Shown here: piece after piece, positions 56,371 through 64,000 of the stretch
How positions within the stretch are numbered: the first letter of the stretch is position 1
Layout: each line of letters opens with the position of its first letter
From: Porphyrobacter sp. AAP60
Lineage (GTDB): Bacteria > Pseudomonadota > Alphaproteobacteria > Sphingomonadales > Sphingomonadaceae
DNA length: 64,000 nt
NCBI RefSeq assembly: GCF_001296025.1
Contig: NZ_LJHV01000003.1
Location: 1-64,000 of the forward strand
Direction: 5' to 3'
Made by a program: the position numbers and the translations under genes
Notes under the pieces: model-generated
Told to the model about the DNA's origin: nothing
What the model saw: only the letters and a program-made list of their open reading frames with translations
Databases searched by the model: none

Positions 56371-57555
56371 ATGTGCGGCGTGACGGATGTGGCAGGGCGC
56401 GGGGCAGAGATAAGTATCGAGCCGGTGAGCGACAAGCGCGGGCGGAAGGCTTTCGTCGATCTGGGACGGGCATTCTCCGACCGATTGGAACACTTCGTCC
56501 CGCAAATCCGCTCCGAACAGATCGAACTTGTCGATCCGGCGAAAAACCCGTTCTTCGGCCATGCACGGGTGCAATTGTTCATCGCCATGCGCAGCGGCCA
56601 ACCGGTGGGACGTATATCGGCGCATATAGATGAACTGGCGCTGGCTATGCCTGCCAATCAGGGTTTTGGCCCCGGCACCGGCTTCTTCGGCTATTTCGAT
56701 GCCGAAGACGAAGCTGTCGCGCGCGCGCTGCTGGCCACGGCGGAAGGGTGGTTGGCCGGGCAAGGCATGCAGCGTGTGCTTGGCCCCATCTCGCTTTCGA
56801 TCTGGGAAGAACCGGGCCTGCTGATCCGCGGGCAGGATCACCCGCCGATGATGATGATGGGGCACCACCCTGCGCATTATGCCGGCTGGATCGAGGCTGC
56901 AGGCTATGCGCGCGCCAAGACGTTATACACCTATGACCTTGATATCACGAACGGATTTGGTCCGCTTGTGCAACGTCTTGTCCAGTCGGGGCTGCGCAAT
57001 GAACGGATCAATGTCCGCCGGGTGGACAAAAGCCGTTGGGATCAAGAGGTCGCGACCATTCTGGCGATCCTCAACGATGCCTGGTCGGACAATTGGGGAT
57101 TTGTGCCCTTCACCCCTGCCGAAGTGGCCTATGCCGGCAAGAAATTGCGACCCATCATCCACGAAGAACTCAACATGATCGCCGAGGTCGATGGGCGCCC
57201 GGTTGCCTTCATGCTGACCTGGCCCGATGCGAACAGCGCGTTGGAGAAAATCAAGGGCAAGCTGTTCCCGTTTGGCTGGATCCACATGCTGCGCTGGCTG
57301 CGCCACCCCAAGGGTGCAGGCATGCGGGTACCGCTGATGGGAGTGCTGAAAGAACTGCACAATACCCGTATGGCCGGAACGCTTGCCTTCATGATGATCG
57401 AGGCGATCCGGATCGAGGCCATCACCAAGTTCCAGTCGACCCGCGGGGAACTGGGCTGGGTGCTTGAAGACAATCAGGGCATGGTTGCGATTGCCGATAC
57501 GATCCGCAGCACCGTCAACCGCGAATACGCGATCTATGAACGGGCGCTGGGTTGA
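56371..57555 (+). CDS. GNAT-like protein of unknown function
   Basis: The 394-residue protein has two GNAT-like halves. The first contains NPFFGHARVQLFIAMRSGQPVGRISAHID, FGYFDAEDEAVARALLATAEGWLAGQGM and a GHHPAHYAGWIEAAGY block; the second contains PIIHEELNMIAEVDGRPVAFMLTWPD. I recall similar proteins in many bacteria as uncharacterised N-acetyltransferase-like. Its divergent position next to a desaturase hints at lipid modification (inference). ATG 56371 was chosen; the frame opens at TTG 56317 and no start has a good Shine-Dalgarno. A strong terminator follows. Confidence 0.7.
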   Translation: MCGVTDVAGRGAEISIEPVSDKRGRKAFVDLGRAFSDRLEHFVPQIRSEQIELVDPAKNPFFGHARVQLFIAMRSGQPVGRISAHIDELALAMPANQGFGPGTGFFGYFDAEDEAVARALLATAEGWLAGQGMQRVLGPISLSIWEEPGLLIRGQDHPPMMMMGHHPAHYAGWIEAAGYARAKTLYTYDLDITNGFGPLVQRLVQSGLRNERINVRRVDKSRWDQEVATILAILNDAWSDNWGFVPFTPAEVAYAGKKLRPIIHEELNMIAEVDGRPVAFMLTWPDANSALEKIKGKLFPFGWIHMLRWLRHPKGAGMRVPLMGVLKELHNTRMAGTLAFMMIEAIRIEAITKFQSTRGELGWVLEDNQGMVAIADTIRSTVNREYAIYERALG

Positions 57556-57593
57556 TCCCGAGCCGCCAGAGATGGTGAGGGGCCGAAAGGAAC

Positions 57594-57632
57594 AAAAAAG
57601 CCCTCCATCCCACGAACAGGATGGAGGGCTTT
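57594..57632. terminator. Bidirectional rho-independent terminator
   Basis: GCCCTCCATCC (57600-57610) and GGATGGAGGGC (57619-57629) form an 11-bp perfect stem. TTT follows on the plus strand and TTTTTTG on the minus strand. The plus-strand use ends the GNAT-like gene. The better T-run is on the minus strand, where no protein gene needs it, which supports a leftward small transcript. Confidence 0.9.
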
Positions 57633-57685
57633 CGGGATCGTATCACCAGCCGCTTGGACGGGAGGGGGGTCTCGGCGGTGACATA
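57594..57685 (-). ncRNA. Candidate small RNA upstream of phyR
   Basis: On the minus strand GGAAC (57715-57711) followed after 16 bases by CATT (57694-57691) is one mismatch from the EcfG promoter (GGAAC-N16-CGTT). Transcription from about 57685 would run into the strong terminator at 57594, giving an RNA of about 90 nt. The RNA would contain the C-rich stretch ACCCCCCTCCCGTCC, which could pair with Shine-Dalgarno sequences. No protein frame explains the minus-strand terminator. The rest of the 57556-57871 gap holds only the inverted repeats and the phyR leader. Confidence 0.4.
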
Positions 57686-57706
57686 GGGAAAATGCGCCAT
57701 TCAACC

Positions 57707-57815
57707 AGCGGTTCCCGCAAGCCACAAAATTTTTTGTATCCTGCGAAAAAATTGGCATTCCTTCGCAGGAACAAGCACTTGCCGGATCAGCGCGACGGCG
57801 GGTGAGGGAACCGCT
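57707..57815. repeat. Nested inverted repeats upstream of phyR
   Basis: The outer arms AGCGGTTCCC (57707-57716) and GGGAACCGCT (57806-57815) are perfect. Inside, CCTGCGAA (57740-57747) and TTCGCAGG (57762-57769) form a second perfect pair. Each outer arm contains GGAAC pointing outward, so they may be the -35 elements of two divergent EcfG-like promoters; the rightward one (toward phyR) has GATT after 16 bases, a poor -10. Confidence 0.5.
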
Positions 57816-57871
57816 ATATCCCGTATCGATTACCTTTCGTATCTTCACGCGAACCATCAGCGGAGTAAACC

Positions 57872-58663
57872 ATGTCTCTCGGAAGTCAGATCGCGGGCCA
57901 CCTGCCCTTCTTGCGCCGCTATGCCCGCGCGCTGACAGGATCGCAGGCAAGCGGCGATGCCTATGTGCGCGAGATGCTTGAAGCAGTGCTGGCAGACGAT
58001 AGCCTCAAAGCTGAAATGGCAGGCGGGCGAGTTCCGCTGTACCGCGCCTTCAGCAAGGTGTGGTCGAGCGCTTCGGGGCCAGCCGCCACCGGCGAAACCG
58101 ATAGCGAGCACGAGGCCGGTGCACAGGCGCGGCTTGGCGCCATCACACCGCCCGCCCGTCAGGCATTGCTGCTGACCACGCTGGAAGATTTCTCGGTCGA
58201 GGAAGCCGCGACGATCCTCGATCGCTCGCCGGAAGAAATCAACGCAATGGTCGCCGCGGCGATTGCCGATGTCGACCGCGAACAGACCACATCAGTCCTG
58301 ATCATCGAGGACGAACCGCTGATCGCGATGCAGCTGGAAGACCTGGTTACGGGCCTTGGCCACACAGTCAGTGGGACCGCAGCAACCCGCACGCAGGCCA
58401 ATGCAGCCGTGGCCGAGGCAACTCCGGGTCTGGTGCTGGCCGATATCCAGTTGGCTGATGGATCATCGGGGCTGGATGCGGTGGAGGACATCCTTGGCAT
58501 CGCGTCGATGCCGGTGATCTTCATCACCGCCTATCCCGAACGTCTGCTGACCGGCGACCGCCCGGAACCGACCTATCTGGTCACCAAACCATTTCAGGAA
58601 GCCACCGTGCGCGCCGCAATCAGTCAGGCGCTGTTCTTCGGATCAACCCGTCCGCTGGGCTAA
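57872..58663 (+). CDS. phyR: Anti-anti-sigma response regulator PhyR
   Basis: PhyR is the switch of the alphaproteobacterial general stress response: when phosphorylated, its sigma-like domain binds NepR and frees EcfG. The 263-residue protein has an EcfG-like N-terminal domain (residues 1-135: LPFLRRYARALTGSQASGDAYVREML..., TTLEDFSVEEAATILDRSPEEINAM). The C-terminal receiver has VLIIEDEPL, the phospho-acceptor D191 in LADIQLADGSSG and VTKPF with the conserved Lys. The 3' end overlaps the convergent kinase gene by 21 bp. Confidence 0.95.
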   Translation: MSLGSQIAGHLPFLRRYARALTGSQASGDAYVREMLEAVLADDSLKAEMAGGRVPLYRAFSKVWSSASGPAATGETDSEHEAGAQARLGAITPPARQALLLTTLEDFSVEEAATILDRSPEEINAMVAAAIADVDREQTTSVLIIEDEPLIAMQLEDLVTGLGHTVSGTAATRTQANAAVAEATPGLVLADIQLADGSSGLDAVEDILGIASMPVIFITAYPERLLTGDRPEPTYLVTKPFQEATVRAAISQALFFGSTRPLG

Positions 58664-60388
58664 CTCGCCCGGTTTCTCCCTGATCCGGAAATCTGCCGGG
58701 CGACGGATCGGCACACGCAGCACGCAGCGCACGCCTGCCGGGTCAAACTCCAGCGCGACCGGCTGGCGCAGTTCATGGGCGACGATCTTTTCGATCAATT
58801 CGGTGCCGAACCCGCGGCGGCGCTGGCTTGCCACGGGCGGCCCGCCGGTTTCCTGCCATTCGACTTCGGCCCATGCAGTCTCGCCCGCCGGATCAGCGCC
58901 GCGCTGCCAACGGATCGTAACCTGCCCGCCAGCGACGCTCAGCGCCCCGTACTTGGCAGCGTTGGTGGCCAATTCATGCACCGCAAGCCCGAATGACAAT
59001 GCATCATTGGGAGCCAGCTCCACATCTGGCCCGTCAAGCAGGATCGCATCATCGAGTGCGGAGCGGAAATGCTGCAATTCCGCTTCGATCACAGCGCGGA
59101 TCGGCGTGGTGCCCCAATCGGTCACGGTCAGCAGATCATGTGTTGCCGAAAGCGCGCGGATGCGCCCTTCGAGGCTATCGGCAAAATCATCCAGCCCGCT
59201 CGCCCGGCGGCGGGTCAGCGACAGGATCGACAGCACATTGGCAAGTGTGTTCTTGACCCGGTGGTTGAGTTCGCGGGTCAGCGAATTGCGGATCGAATGC
59301 TGCTCTTCAAAGAACACAAGCCGCGCCTGATCCTCGTAAGCCTGCTGCGTTAGCAGACGTGCGAGCAGCATCAGCAGGCTCGCCAGCGCCAGACCGAAGC
59401 TCAACGTCACCATCGATAAGGGGCTGAGCACCTGTGCGTTGGGCGATTCGATCACGAGTTGCAGTTCGCGGTCGGCGATCTTCACTTGCTGCTGCACTGT
59501 TGCGCTGGCCGCCGCACCGATCGACCGGGCTACCAGCAGGTGCCCGGTGCTTGCCTCGCCATCATATAACCGCACGCCGAACGTGCGCCGCCCTTCGCGG
59601 CTGATCGCAGCGTCAAGGAATTCGCGGGCACGGAACGGGGTGTAGACGAAGCCGACCAGCTGCCGCTCACCCGCCGTCCCAAGGCGGAAGGCCGGCATAT
59701 AGATCGCAAAGGCCGGCGCAGTGCCGCTGGTTTCCTGTGTCAGATCCGTGCGGCCCGATGCGGCCGGGCGCAAGGTCACTTCCGCCTCTGCCATGGCGGC
59801 AGCGCGGGCGGGATCGGAGTACATGTCATACCCCAAGGCGCGGCGGTTGCGCGGTGATGCGGGGGCGAACATCGTGACCGGTGCAATCCGTCCGGTATTG
59901 CTGCCGGCGCGCGGATAGATATCGGGAAAGTCCGGCTGGCGCGCGCGGGTGCGAGCGTAATAGTCGGGCAGATCGCCCGCTTCCAGCACCGGCACCCAGC
60001 CGATCCCTTCCGCGCCCGAATATTCGGTATTCAGCTTCAACGCGCGCACGAAATTGTCGAATGTTTCGGGGCTGACTTCATCAAGGCTGGAAAACAGCGC
60101 CGCCCCGGCCCGCAGATAAGATGAAAACCCGCTGCTGCTGCGATCAAGCGCGGCAGCAACGCCCTGGGCGTATTCGCGCATCTGGGCGCGTTCCCGCGCA
60201 CGGGCGTTGCTTTCGATCGCAAACACGCTGAGCGCGGTGATCGCGGCAATCGCCAGGAATATCGCCAGCGGGATCGCCCGCGGATACAACACCAGCCAGC
60301 GCCGCGCCCGATCAGGCGAGGGCGGCGCGTTGTGCGGATCGGAAGGCGTTTCTACCTCCGGGGTAAAGCTGGTCTTATTGTTCGTCAC
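58643..60388 (-). CDS. CHASE-domain HWE-type sensor histidine kinase
   Basis: The 581-residue kinase has an N-terminal helix (PRAIPLAIFLAIAAITALSVFAI), then a periplasmic CHASE domain with EGIGWVPVL and VTMFAPASPRNRRALGYDMYSDPARAAAM. A second helix precedes the HWE core: the phospho-acceptor His376 in RELNHRVKNTLANVLSIL, the N-box VHELATNAAKYGALS and WQETGGPPV. It probably phosphorylates PhyR, as its position beside phyR and opposite nepR-ecfG implies. GTG 60388 has AGGA upstream; the open frame reaches 60451, inside the EcfG promoter. Confidence 0.9.
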   Translation of the reverse strand: MTNNKTSFTPEVETPSDPHNAPPSPDRARRWLVLYPRAIPLAIFLAIAAITALSVFAIESNARARERAQMREYAQGVAAALDRSSSGFSSYLRAGAALFSSLDEVSPETFDNFVRALKLNTEYSGAEGIGWVPVLEAGDLPDYYARTRARQPDFPDIYPRAGSNTGRIAPVTMFAPASPRNRRALGYDMYSDPARAAAMAEAEVTLRPAASGRTDLTQETSGTAPAFAIYMPAFRLGTAGERQLVGFVYTPFRAREFLDAAISREGRRTFGVRLYDGEASTGHLLVARSIGAAASATVQQQVKIADRELQLVIESPNAQVLSPLSMVTLSFGLALASLLMLLARLLTQQAYEDQARLVFFEEQHSIRNSLTRELNHRVKNTLANVLSILSLTRRRASGLDDFADSLEGRIRALSATHDLLTVTDWGTTPIRAVIEAELQHFRSALDDAILLDGPDVELAPNDALSFGLAVHELATNAAKYGALSVAGGQVTIRWQRGADPAGETAWAEVEWQETGGPPVASQRRRGFGTELIEKIVAHELRQPVALEFDPAGVRCVLRVPIRRPADFRIREKPGELAQRTG

Positions 60389-60443
60389 GCGTCCTGCTGG
60401 GTCATGCCGCTTGGCGCATACCGGAAGCGGTGCGGCCCAAGGC

Positions 60444-60468
60444 GGAACCAAACTGGTAGCGCATCGTT
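60444..60468 (+). promoter_or_regulatory. EcfG-dependent promoter of nepR-ecfG
   Basis: GGAAC (60444-60448), 16 bases, CGTT (60465-60468) is an exact match to the EcfG consensus. The transcript leader to the nepR ATG would be about 115 bases. On the minus strand the same DNA reads GGAAC (60470-60466), 16 bases, GGTT (60449-60446), one mismatch away and correctly oriented for the kinase gene, so the element may fire both ways. Confidence 0.85.
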
Positions 60469-60592
60469 CCCAAATCGTCCAAACCCGGCTTTCTAGGGTA
60501 TTGGCCGGAGCGTTGCGGCCTTCGCTCTTTTGCAGGCAAGAGAGGTTTCACAGTGGAACCGGACAACGCGATCAGGGATAATACCGAATATC

Positions 60593-60877
60593 ATGGCCTC
60601 CAATCAACAACACGGCAGCGGCGGCTCAAGCAGGGGCGGAGCCTCTGATCGCCACCCGCCCGAATGGGCCGACGGGCTGAAACAGCTGTATGATTCAGTG
60701 GTCGAAGAAGACCTGCCCGATGCGTTCCGCGACCTGCTTGACCGGCTTGACAGCGGCGATGCCGCGTCTGCCAGCGACAATGACAACGAGACAAAACAAA
60801 AGGGCCCAAACCAAAAGGGCTCAGAACAAAATGACAGGGGCAGACCATCCTCCGATGGTCGGGGCCGCGGCACATGA
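60593..60877 (+). CDS. nepR: Anti-sigma factor NepR
   Basis: NepR holds EcfG inactive until phosphorylated PhyR captures it. The 94-residue protein has the NepR core PPEWADGLKQLYDSVVEEDLPDAFRDLLDRLDSG (about residues 20-53) with flexible Gly/Ser-rich N-terminal and Gln/Lys-rich C-terminal tails. ATG 60593 gives the standard length; the frame is open 63 bases further upstream. It is coupled to ecfG by an ATGA overlap. Confidence 0.94.
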   Translation: MASNQQHGSGGSSRGGASDRHPPEWADGLKQLYDSVVEEDLPDAFRDLLDRLDSGDAASASDNDNETKQKGPNQKGSEQNDRGRPSSDGRGRGT

Positions 60878-61497
60878 GCGAAGAAGCCCCCCCGGGCGAC
60901 ACCCGCACCGCCAGCGAGAAATCCGATTTCAAGCGTGAGCTGACCGACGTCGTCCCGCACCTGCGCGCTTTTGCACGCGGATTATGCGGCCGGCCCGATG
61001 TGGCCGATGATCTGGTGCAGGAAACCATGCTCAAGGCGTGGGCCGCGCAGGCCCGCTTCGAGCCCGGCACATCGATGCGGGCATGGACGTTTGTGATTTT
61101 GCGCAACGCCTATCTTACCGACATGCGCCGCAACCGCTTTCGCGGCGAGTATGACGAAGGCGTGGCCGAACGCATCCTGACAGCACCCGCCGGACAGGAA
61201 GAACCGATCCATCTGTCGGACTTGCACCGTGCGCTGCTGACATTGCCAGCGGAGCGGCGCGAGGCTTTGTTGCTGGTCGGCGCGGGCGGGTTTTCTTACG
61301 AGGAAGCCGCGCAAATCTGCGGCTGCGCGGTCGGCACCATCAAAAGCCGCGTGGGCCGTGCCCGCGCCGCGCTGACCGAAATGCTGGCACAGGGCAACAT
61401 TCCGCGCCGAGCCACCGATGACGACATCGCCCATTCCGCCATTCTGGAAGAACTGGACATGGTCGCGGCGGGCAACGGGGTCAGTTCGCGGGGCTGA
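60874..61497 (+). CDS. ecfG: ECF sigma factor EcfG (general stress response)
   Basis: A 207-residue ECF15-type sigma factor. Region 2 is VVPHLRAFARGLCGRPDVADDLVQETMLKAWAAQARFEPGTSMRAWTFVILRNAYLTDMRRNRF. Region 4 is LTLPAERREALLLVGAGGFSYEEAAQICGCAVGTIKSRVGRARAAL. It directs RNA polymerase to GGAAC-N16-CGTT promoters, including its own at 60444. It overlaps nepR by four bases. Confidence 0.95.
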   Translation: MSEEAPPGDTRTASEKSDFKRELTDVVPHLRAFARGLCGRPDVADDLVQETMLKAWAAQARFEPGTSMRAWTFVILRNAYLTDMRRNRFRGEYDEGVAERILTAPAGQEEPIHLSDLHRALLTLPAERREALLLVGAGGFSYEEAAQICGCAVGTIKSRVGRARAALTEMLAQGNIPRRATDDDIAHSAILEELDMVAAGNGVSSRG

Positions 61498-61553
61498 TGC
61501 CAGCCCCCGATCACTAATCCTTACCCGGCACGGAACGTCGATCACCAGAACCG

Positions 61554-61584
61554 AAAAGGCCCGCCGCTTTTCAGCGACGGGCCC
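61554..61584 (-). terminator. Terminator between ecfG and sodB
   Basis: GGCCCGCCGC (61558-61567) and GCGACGGGCC (61574-61583) form a 10-bp stem with one mismatch. On the minus strand it is followed by TTTTCGG, so it serves sodB; on the plus strand there is no T-run. Confidence 0.75.
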
Positions 61585-61611
61585 ATTGTAATTCCGAAAT
61601 CGGATAGCGTC

Positions 61612-62220
61612 TTACGCGTAAGTCCACACCGTCCCGCGTGCGAGGTTTTCGCTGGCGAAGGCCCAGTTGAGCTTGTTTTCGACAACCGCATCCAGATAGG
61701 CCGGGCGCTTGTTCTGGTGATCGAGGTAATAGGCGTGTTCCCACACGTCGAGCACCATCAGCGGGTTGAAATCGCTATCGGCGAGCGTGTCGGCATCGTG
61801 GGTTTCCTCGATGCTGAGCTTGCCGCCCTTTTCGGCCAGCCACACCCAGCCGCTGGCAAAGTGGCCAGCGCCGCGATCCTTGAGCTTCTGCTTCAGATCA
61901 TCGACCGACCCGAACGCATCGTTGATCTTGGCGGTGAGATCGTCCGAAGGTTCGGTCGTCGAGGGCGCCATCGAGTTCCAGTAGAACGCATGGTTCCAGG
62001 TCTGCGCCGAATTGTTGAACAGGCCCTTGTCGCTGCCACGCGATGCGGCGACGATTTCTTCCAGCGATTTATCCGCGTGCGCGGTGCCTTCGATCGCCGC
62101 GTTCATCTTGTCGAGATAGGTCTGATGATGCTTGCCATAGTGGAACGACAGCGTCTCTGCCGAGATTGCGGGTGCAAGCGCGGTATCGGGATAGGGCAGC
62201 GGGGAAAGTGAGAAAGCCAT
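61612..62220 (-). CDS. sodB: Superoxide dismutase (Fe/Mn family)
   Basis: The 202-residue enzyme dismutates superoxide. Metal ligands are the His of LSFHYGKHHQTYLDKMN, the His of NHAFYWNSM, and the Asp and His of DVWEHAYYLDHQNKRPAYLD. FNNSAQTWNHAFYW, with the Gln before the second ligand region, and GSGWVWL-like ASGWVWLAEKGG point to the iron type. ATG 62220 follows GGAGG at a good distance. No EcfG promoter was found in its 70-bp upstream gap. Confidence 0.94.
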   Translation of the reverse strand: MAFSLSPLPYPDTALAPAISAETLSFHYGKHHQTYLDKMNAAIEGTAHADKSLEEIVAASRGSDKGLFNNSAQTWNHAFYWNSMAPSTTEPSDDLTAKINDAFGSVDDLKQKLKDRGAGHFASGWVWLAEKGGKLSIEETHDADTLADSDFNPLMVLDVWEHAYYLDHQNKRPAYLDAVVENKLNWAFASENLARGTVWTYA

Positions 62221-62291
62221 GGTGTCCTCCAAAAGGCAGGGTTGAATCGATTATGTGATGATAACGCAGATGTGGACGAAGGGTTGCAGCT

Positions 62292-63593
62292 TCAAGTCGA
62301 AGTGGTCTCGGACGATGTTGCAGCGCGATCAACCGCGCTGGTGACGCCAACATTCATGGTGACATTGCCGAGCGTGCGCATCAGATCCGGCAGCATCTCT
62401 ACCGCCACCAGCAACGCGAGCGGTTCTACCGGCACGCCCATCGCCAGCGCAATCGGGCCGATCGACACGACAAAGCTGATCGATCCGGGCAGGCTGACAG
62501 CGGAAAGGCTGATGACGCTGGCGATCAGGATGCCGGCAATCGCGATGGCGGGCGAAATCTCCACCCCCGCCAGCGCAGCGATGTAATAGACCACGGCAAG
62601 GTTCATCGCCGCACTCGTCGCGCGGAAGATCACCACGGCCAACGGGAGCACGAATTCGGCAGTCGAGGGCTTGAGGCCCAACCGCCCGGCACTGTCGAGC
62701 ATCGCGGGCAGGCTGGCGAGCGAGCTTTGGGTGGACAATGCCACTGCCTGCGCGGGTAGCACCGCCTTGGTGAAGGCGGGCAAGCCCGTGCGCCCCAGCC
62801 CGGCGGCAATGACATAGGCCAGCACCAGAATGAAAGTGCCCATCGCTGTAACGGTCAGCACATAGTGCCCCAGCGCTGCAAACGCCCCGCCGCCGCTCTG
62901 CACGCCAACGCCGTAAGCCAGCGCGAACACGCCGATGGGGGCGATTGCAAGCACCCAGCCGATAATCAGCAGCATGACATTGCCAAGCGCATGGAAGAAC
63001 CCCAGCAGCCGCTCCCCCTGATCTTCGGGCAGGCGCGTGATCGCCACCGCGAACATCACGAAAAAAATCGTCAGCGGCAGCATCGCGGTTTCGGCAGCGG
63101 CCGAGATGATGTTGGGCGACACCAGCGAGGCCATGAAATCCAGCACGCGCGGCACTTCGCCCACGCTCTCCGGCGTCTGGGCGAGGAAAGCGCTTGCGCC
63201 AGCGGGCACCGGAAAGGCTGTCAGCAGCGCAGGCATCGCTACCGAAGTGAACGCCCCGCCCGCCAATTGCACCGCCACCATGATCAGCAGCATCTGCCGC
63301 GCCACCGTGCCGACACGCGCGGCCATGATCATCTGCACCAGCCCCAGCACCAGCAAGGCCGCGACCAGCGGGATGATCGTCATCTGCAAGGCGCGCAGCC
63401 ACAATCCACCCACCAGCCCCGCGATATCATTCACGCCCTGCGGCGCGCCCAGCGCCACGCCCGCGATCCCCGCCAGCAGCCCGCCCACCAGCGCAGCAAA
63501 GGTCAGCGCCACCGGCAGGCGGATCGATACCAGCGCGAATTTGCCTGCCGCGCCGCCCGGATCGCCTTGACCTGTGATTTCACTTTCCAGCAA
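62292..63593 (-). CDS. Dicarboxylate/amino acid:cation symporter (DAACS/SLC1 family)
   Basis: A 433-residue inner-membrane transporter with eight hydrophobic helices and two hairpins. LWLRALQMTIIPLVAALLVLGLVQM, the Ser-rich hairpin ALSTQSSLASLPAMLDSAGRLGL and VLPLAVVIFRATSAAMNLAVVYYIA match GltP/DctA transporters. It would import a dicarboxylate or acidic amino acid with Na+ or H+. Substrate residues differ enough from GltP that the ligand is uncertain. It lies upstream of sodB on the same strand, 71 bp apart, and is divergent from glmM. Confidence 0.87.
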   Translation of the reverse strand: MLESEITGQGDPGGAAGKFALVSIRLPVALTFAALVGGLLAGIAGVALGAPQGVNDIAGLVGGLWLRALQMTIIPLVAALLVLGLVQMIMAARVGTVARQMLLIMVAVQLAGGAFTSVAMPALLTAFPVPAGASAFLAQTPESVGEVPRVLDFMASLVSPNIISAAAETAMLPLTIFFVMFAVAITRLPEDQGERLLGFFHALGNVMLLIIGWVLAIAPIGVFALAYGVGVQSGGGAFAALGHYVLTVTAMGTFILVLAYVIAAGLGRTGLPAFTKAVLPAQAVALSTQSSLASLPAMLDSAGRLGLKPSTAEFVLPLAVVIFRATSAAMNLAVVYYIAALAGVEISPAIAIAGILIASVISLSAVSLPGSISFVVSIGPIALAMGVPVEPLALLVAVEMLPDLMRTLGNVTMNVGVTSAVDRAATSSETTST

Positions 63594-63689
63594 TGGCTTG
63601 TCCTTATGCGGGCCGATCGCCCTTCACATCGGGCGATAACCGCGCCAGAAGCGTGACACAATCGTGAGAGGCAAGGGACGGGAAATTTG

Positions 63690-64000
63690 ATGGGTCGCAA
63701 GCTGTTCGGAACCGACGGGATCAGGGGTCGCACCAATGCCGGCGCGATGACAGCCGCCACCGCGATGAAAGTCGGGCAGGCGGCGGGGCGCCATTTCGTG
63801 CGCGGCGGTCACCGCCACCGGGTGGTGATCGGCAAGGACACGCGGCTTTCGGGCTATATGATGGAAAGCGCGCTGGTGGCGGGGTTTACCAGCGTCGGGA
63901 TCGACGTGATCATGACCGGGCCGCTCCCCACCCCGGCCATCGCCCTGCTCACCCGTGAAATGCGCGCCGATCTGGGCGTGATGATTTCCGCCAGCCACAA
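63690..64000 (+). CDS. glmM: Phosphoglucosamine mutase, N-terminal part (cut by window end)
   Basis: GlmM converts glucosamine-6-phosphate to glucosamine-1-phosphate for peptidoglycan and LPS. The first 103 codons encode [67 protein letters not shown] and then the start of the active-site loop SASH. The phospho-acceptor Ser is in that loop, at the very edge of the window. ATG 63690 has GGACGGGA upstream. Confidence 0.95.
   Translation, partial: MGRKLFGTDGIRGRTNAGAMTAATAMKVGQAAGRHFVRGGHRHRVVIGKDTRLSGYMMESALVAGFTSVGIDVIMTGPLPTPAIALLTREMRADLGVMISASH

Noticed and set aside
57806..57832. EcfG promoter directly upstream of phyR
   Set aside because: GGAAC is present, but after 16 bases the -10 reads GATT (or CGAT after 15); not good enough to list as a promoter of its own.

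Overview
The window is high-GC, gene-dense alphaproteobacterial chromosome, most likely from Sphingomonadales and probably Erythrobacteraceae. The reasons are: a PhyR / HWE kinase / NepR / EcfG general-stress locus, a PHA synthase and phasin with PhaR-type boxes, a methionine synthase split into two genes, two large TonB-dependent receptors next to catabolic genes, and a lone bciA-type 8-vinyl reductase. The bciA gene suggests an aerobic anoxygenic phototroph. There are no rRNAs, CRISPR arrays, phages or insertion sequences. Two tRNA genes (Thr-CGT and Cys-GCA) lie together near 42.3 kb. A perfect parS palindrome at 4.9 kb suggests the replication origin is not far away.

Layout. 0.2-4.9 kb: a LuxR-type regulator divergent from the sulfate-activation operon cysD-cysNC-cysQ. 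5.0-10.4 kb: a leftward operon (TonB receptor, WrbA, VOC protein, alpha/beta hydrolase, MetE-like protein). 10.8-15.1 kb: a leftward TonB receptor plus purple-acid-phosphatase operon with a three-half-site Pho box. 15.4-19.7 kb: an IclR regulator and CaiB-type CoA transferase, divergent from a citrate-synthase-like protein and an M24 peptidase. A 32-bp double operator (two copies of TTCG-N5-CGAA) occurs in front of the first operon and again between the CoA transferase and the citrate-synthase-like gene, so the two clusters probably form one IclR-controlled catabolic regulon. 19.7-24.6 kb: SMP-30 protein, mmsA, a nucleotidyltransferase and a flippase.

24.7-30.2 kb: the glycine cleavage operon gcvT-gcvH-(glycosyltransferase-like gene)-gcvPA-gcvPB behind a tandem glycine riboswitch. 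30.4-39.5 kb: an antiporter, then a leftward methionine-cycle operon (ArsR-methyltransferase fusion, metF, split metH, serine hydrolase) with an ArsR/SahR-like dyad at its head, then bciA. 39.6-44.2 kb: D-aminoacylase-like amidohydrolase, SDR, tRNAs, thioesterase, crotonase. 44.3-46.7 kb: a tightly packed five-gene operon of unknown purpose (lone winged helix, JAB/RadC-like protein, membrane protein, helical protein, membrane-anchored HTH protein). 46.8-51.0 kb: aminotransferase, phaC and a phasin with a histone-H1-like N-terminal tail.

51.2-57.6 kb: clpS, DUF427, lptF-lptG, GNAT, fatty acid desaturase and an acyltransferase-like protein. 57.6-61.5 kb: the general stress response locus (phyR, HWE kinase, nepR-ecfG) with a textbook EcfG promoter that reads nearly as well on the other strand, and a candidate small RNA. 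61.6-64.0 kb: sodB, a dicarboxylate/amino-acid symporter and the start of glmM. All calls come from reading motifs and gene order; no database search was run.
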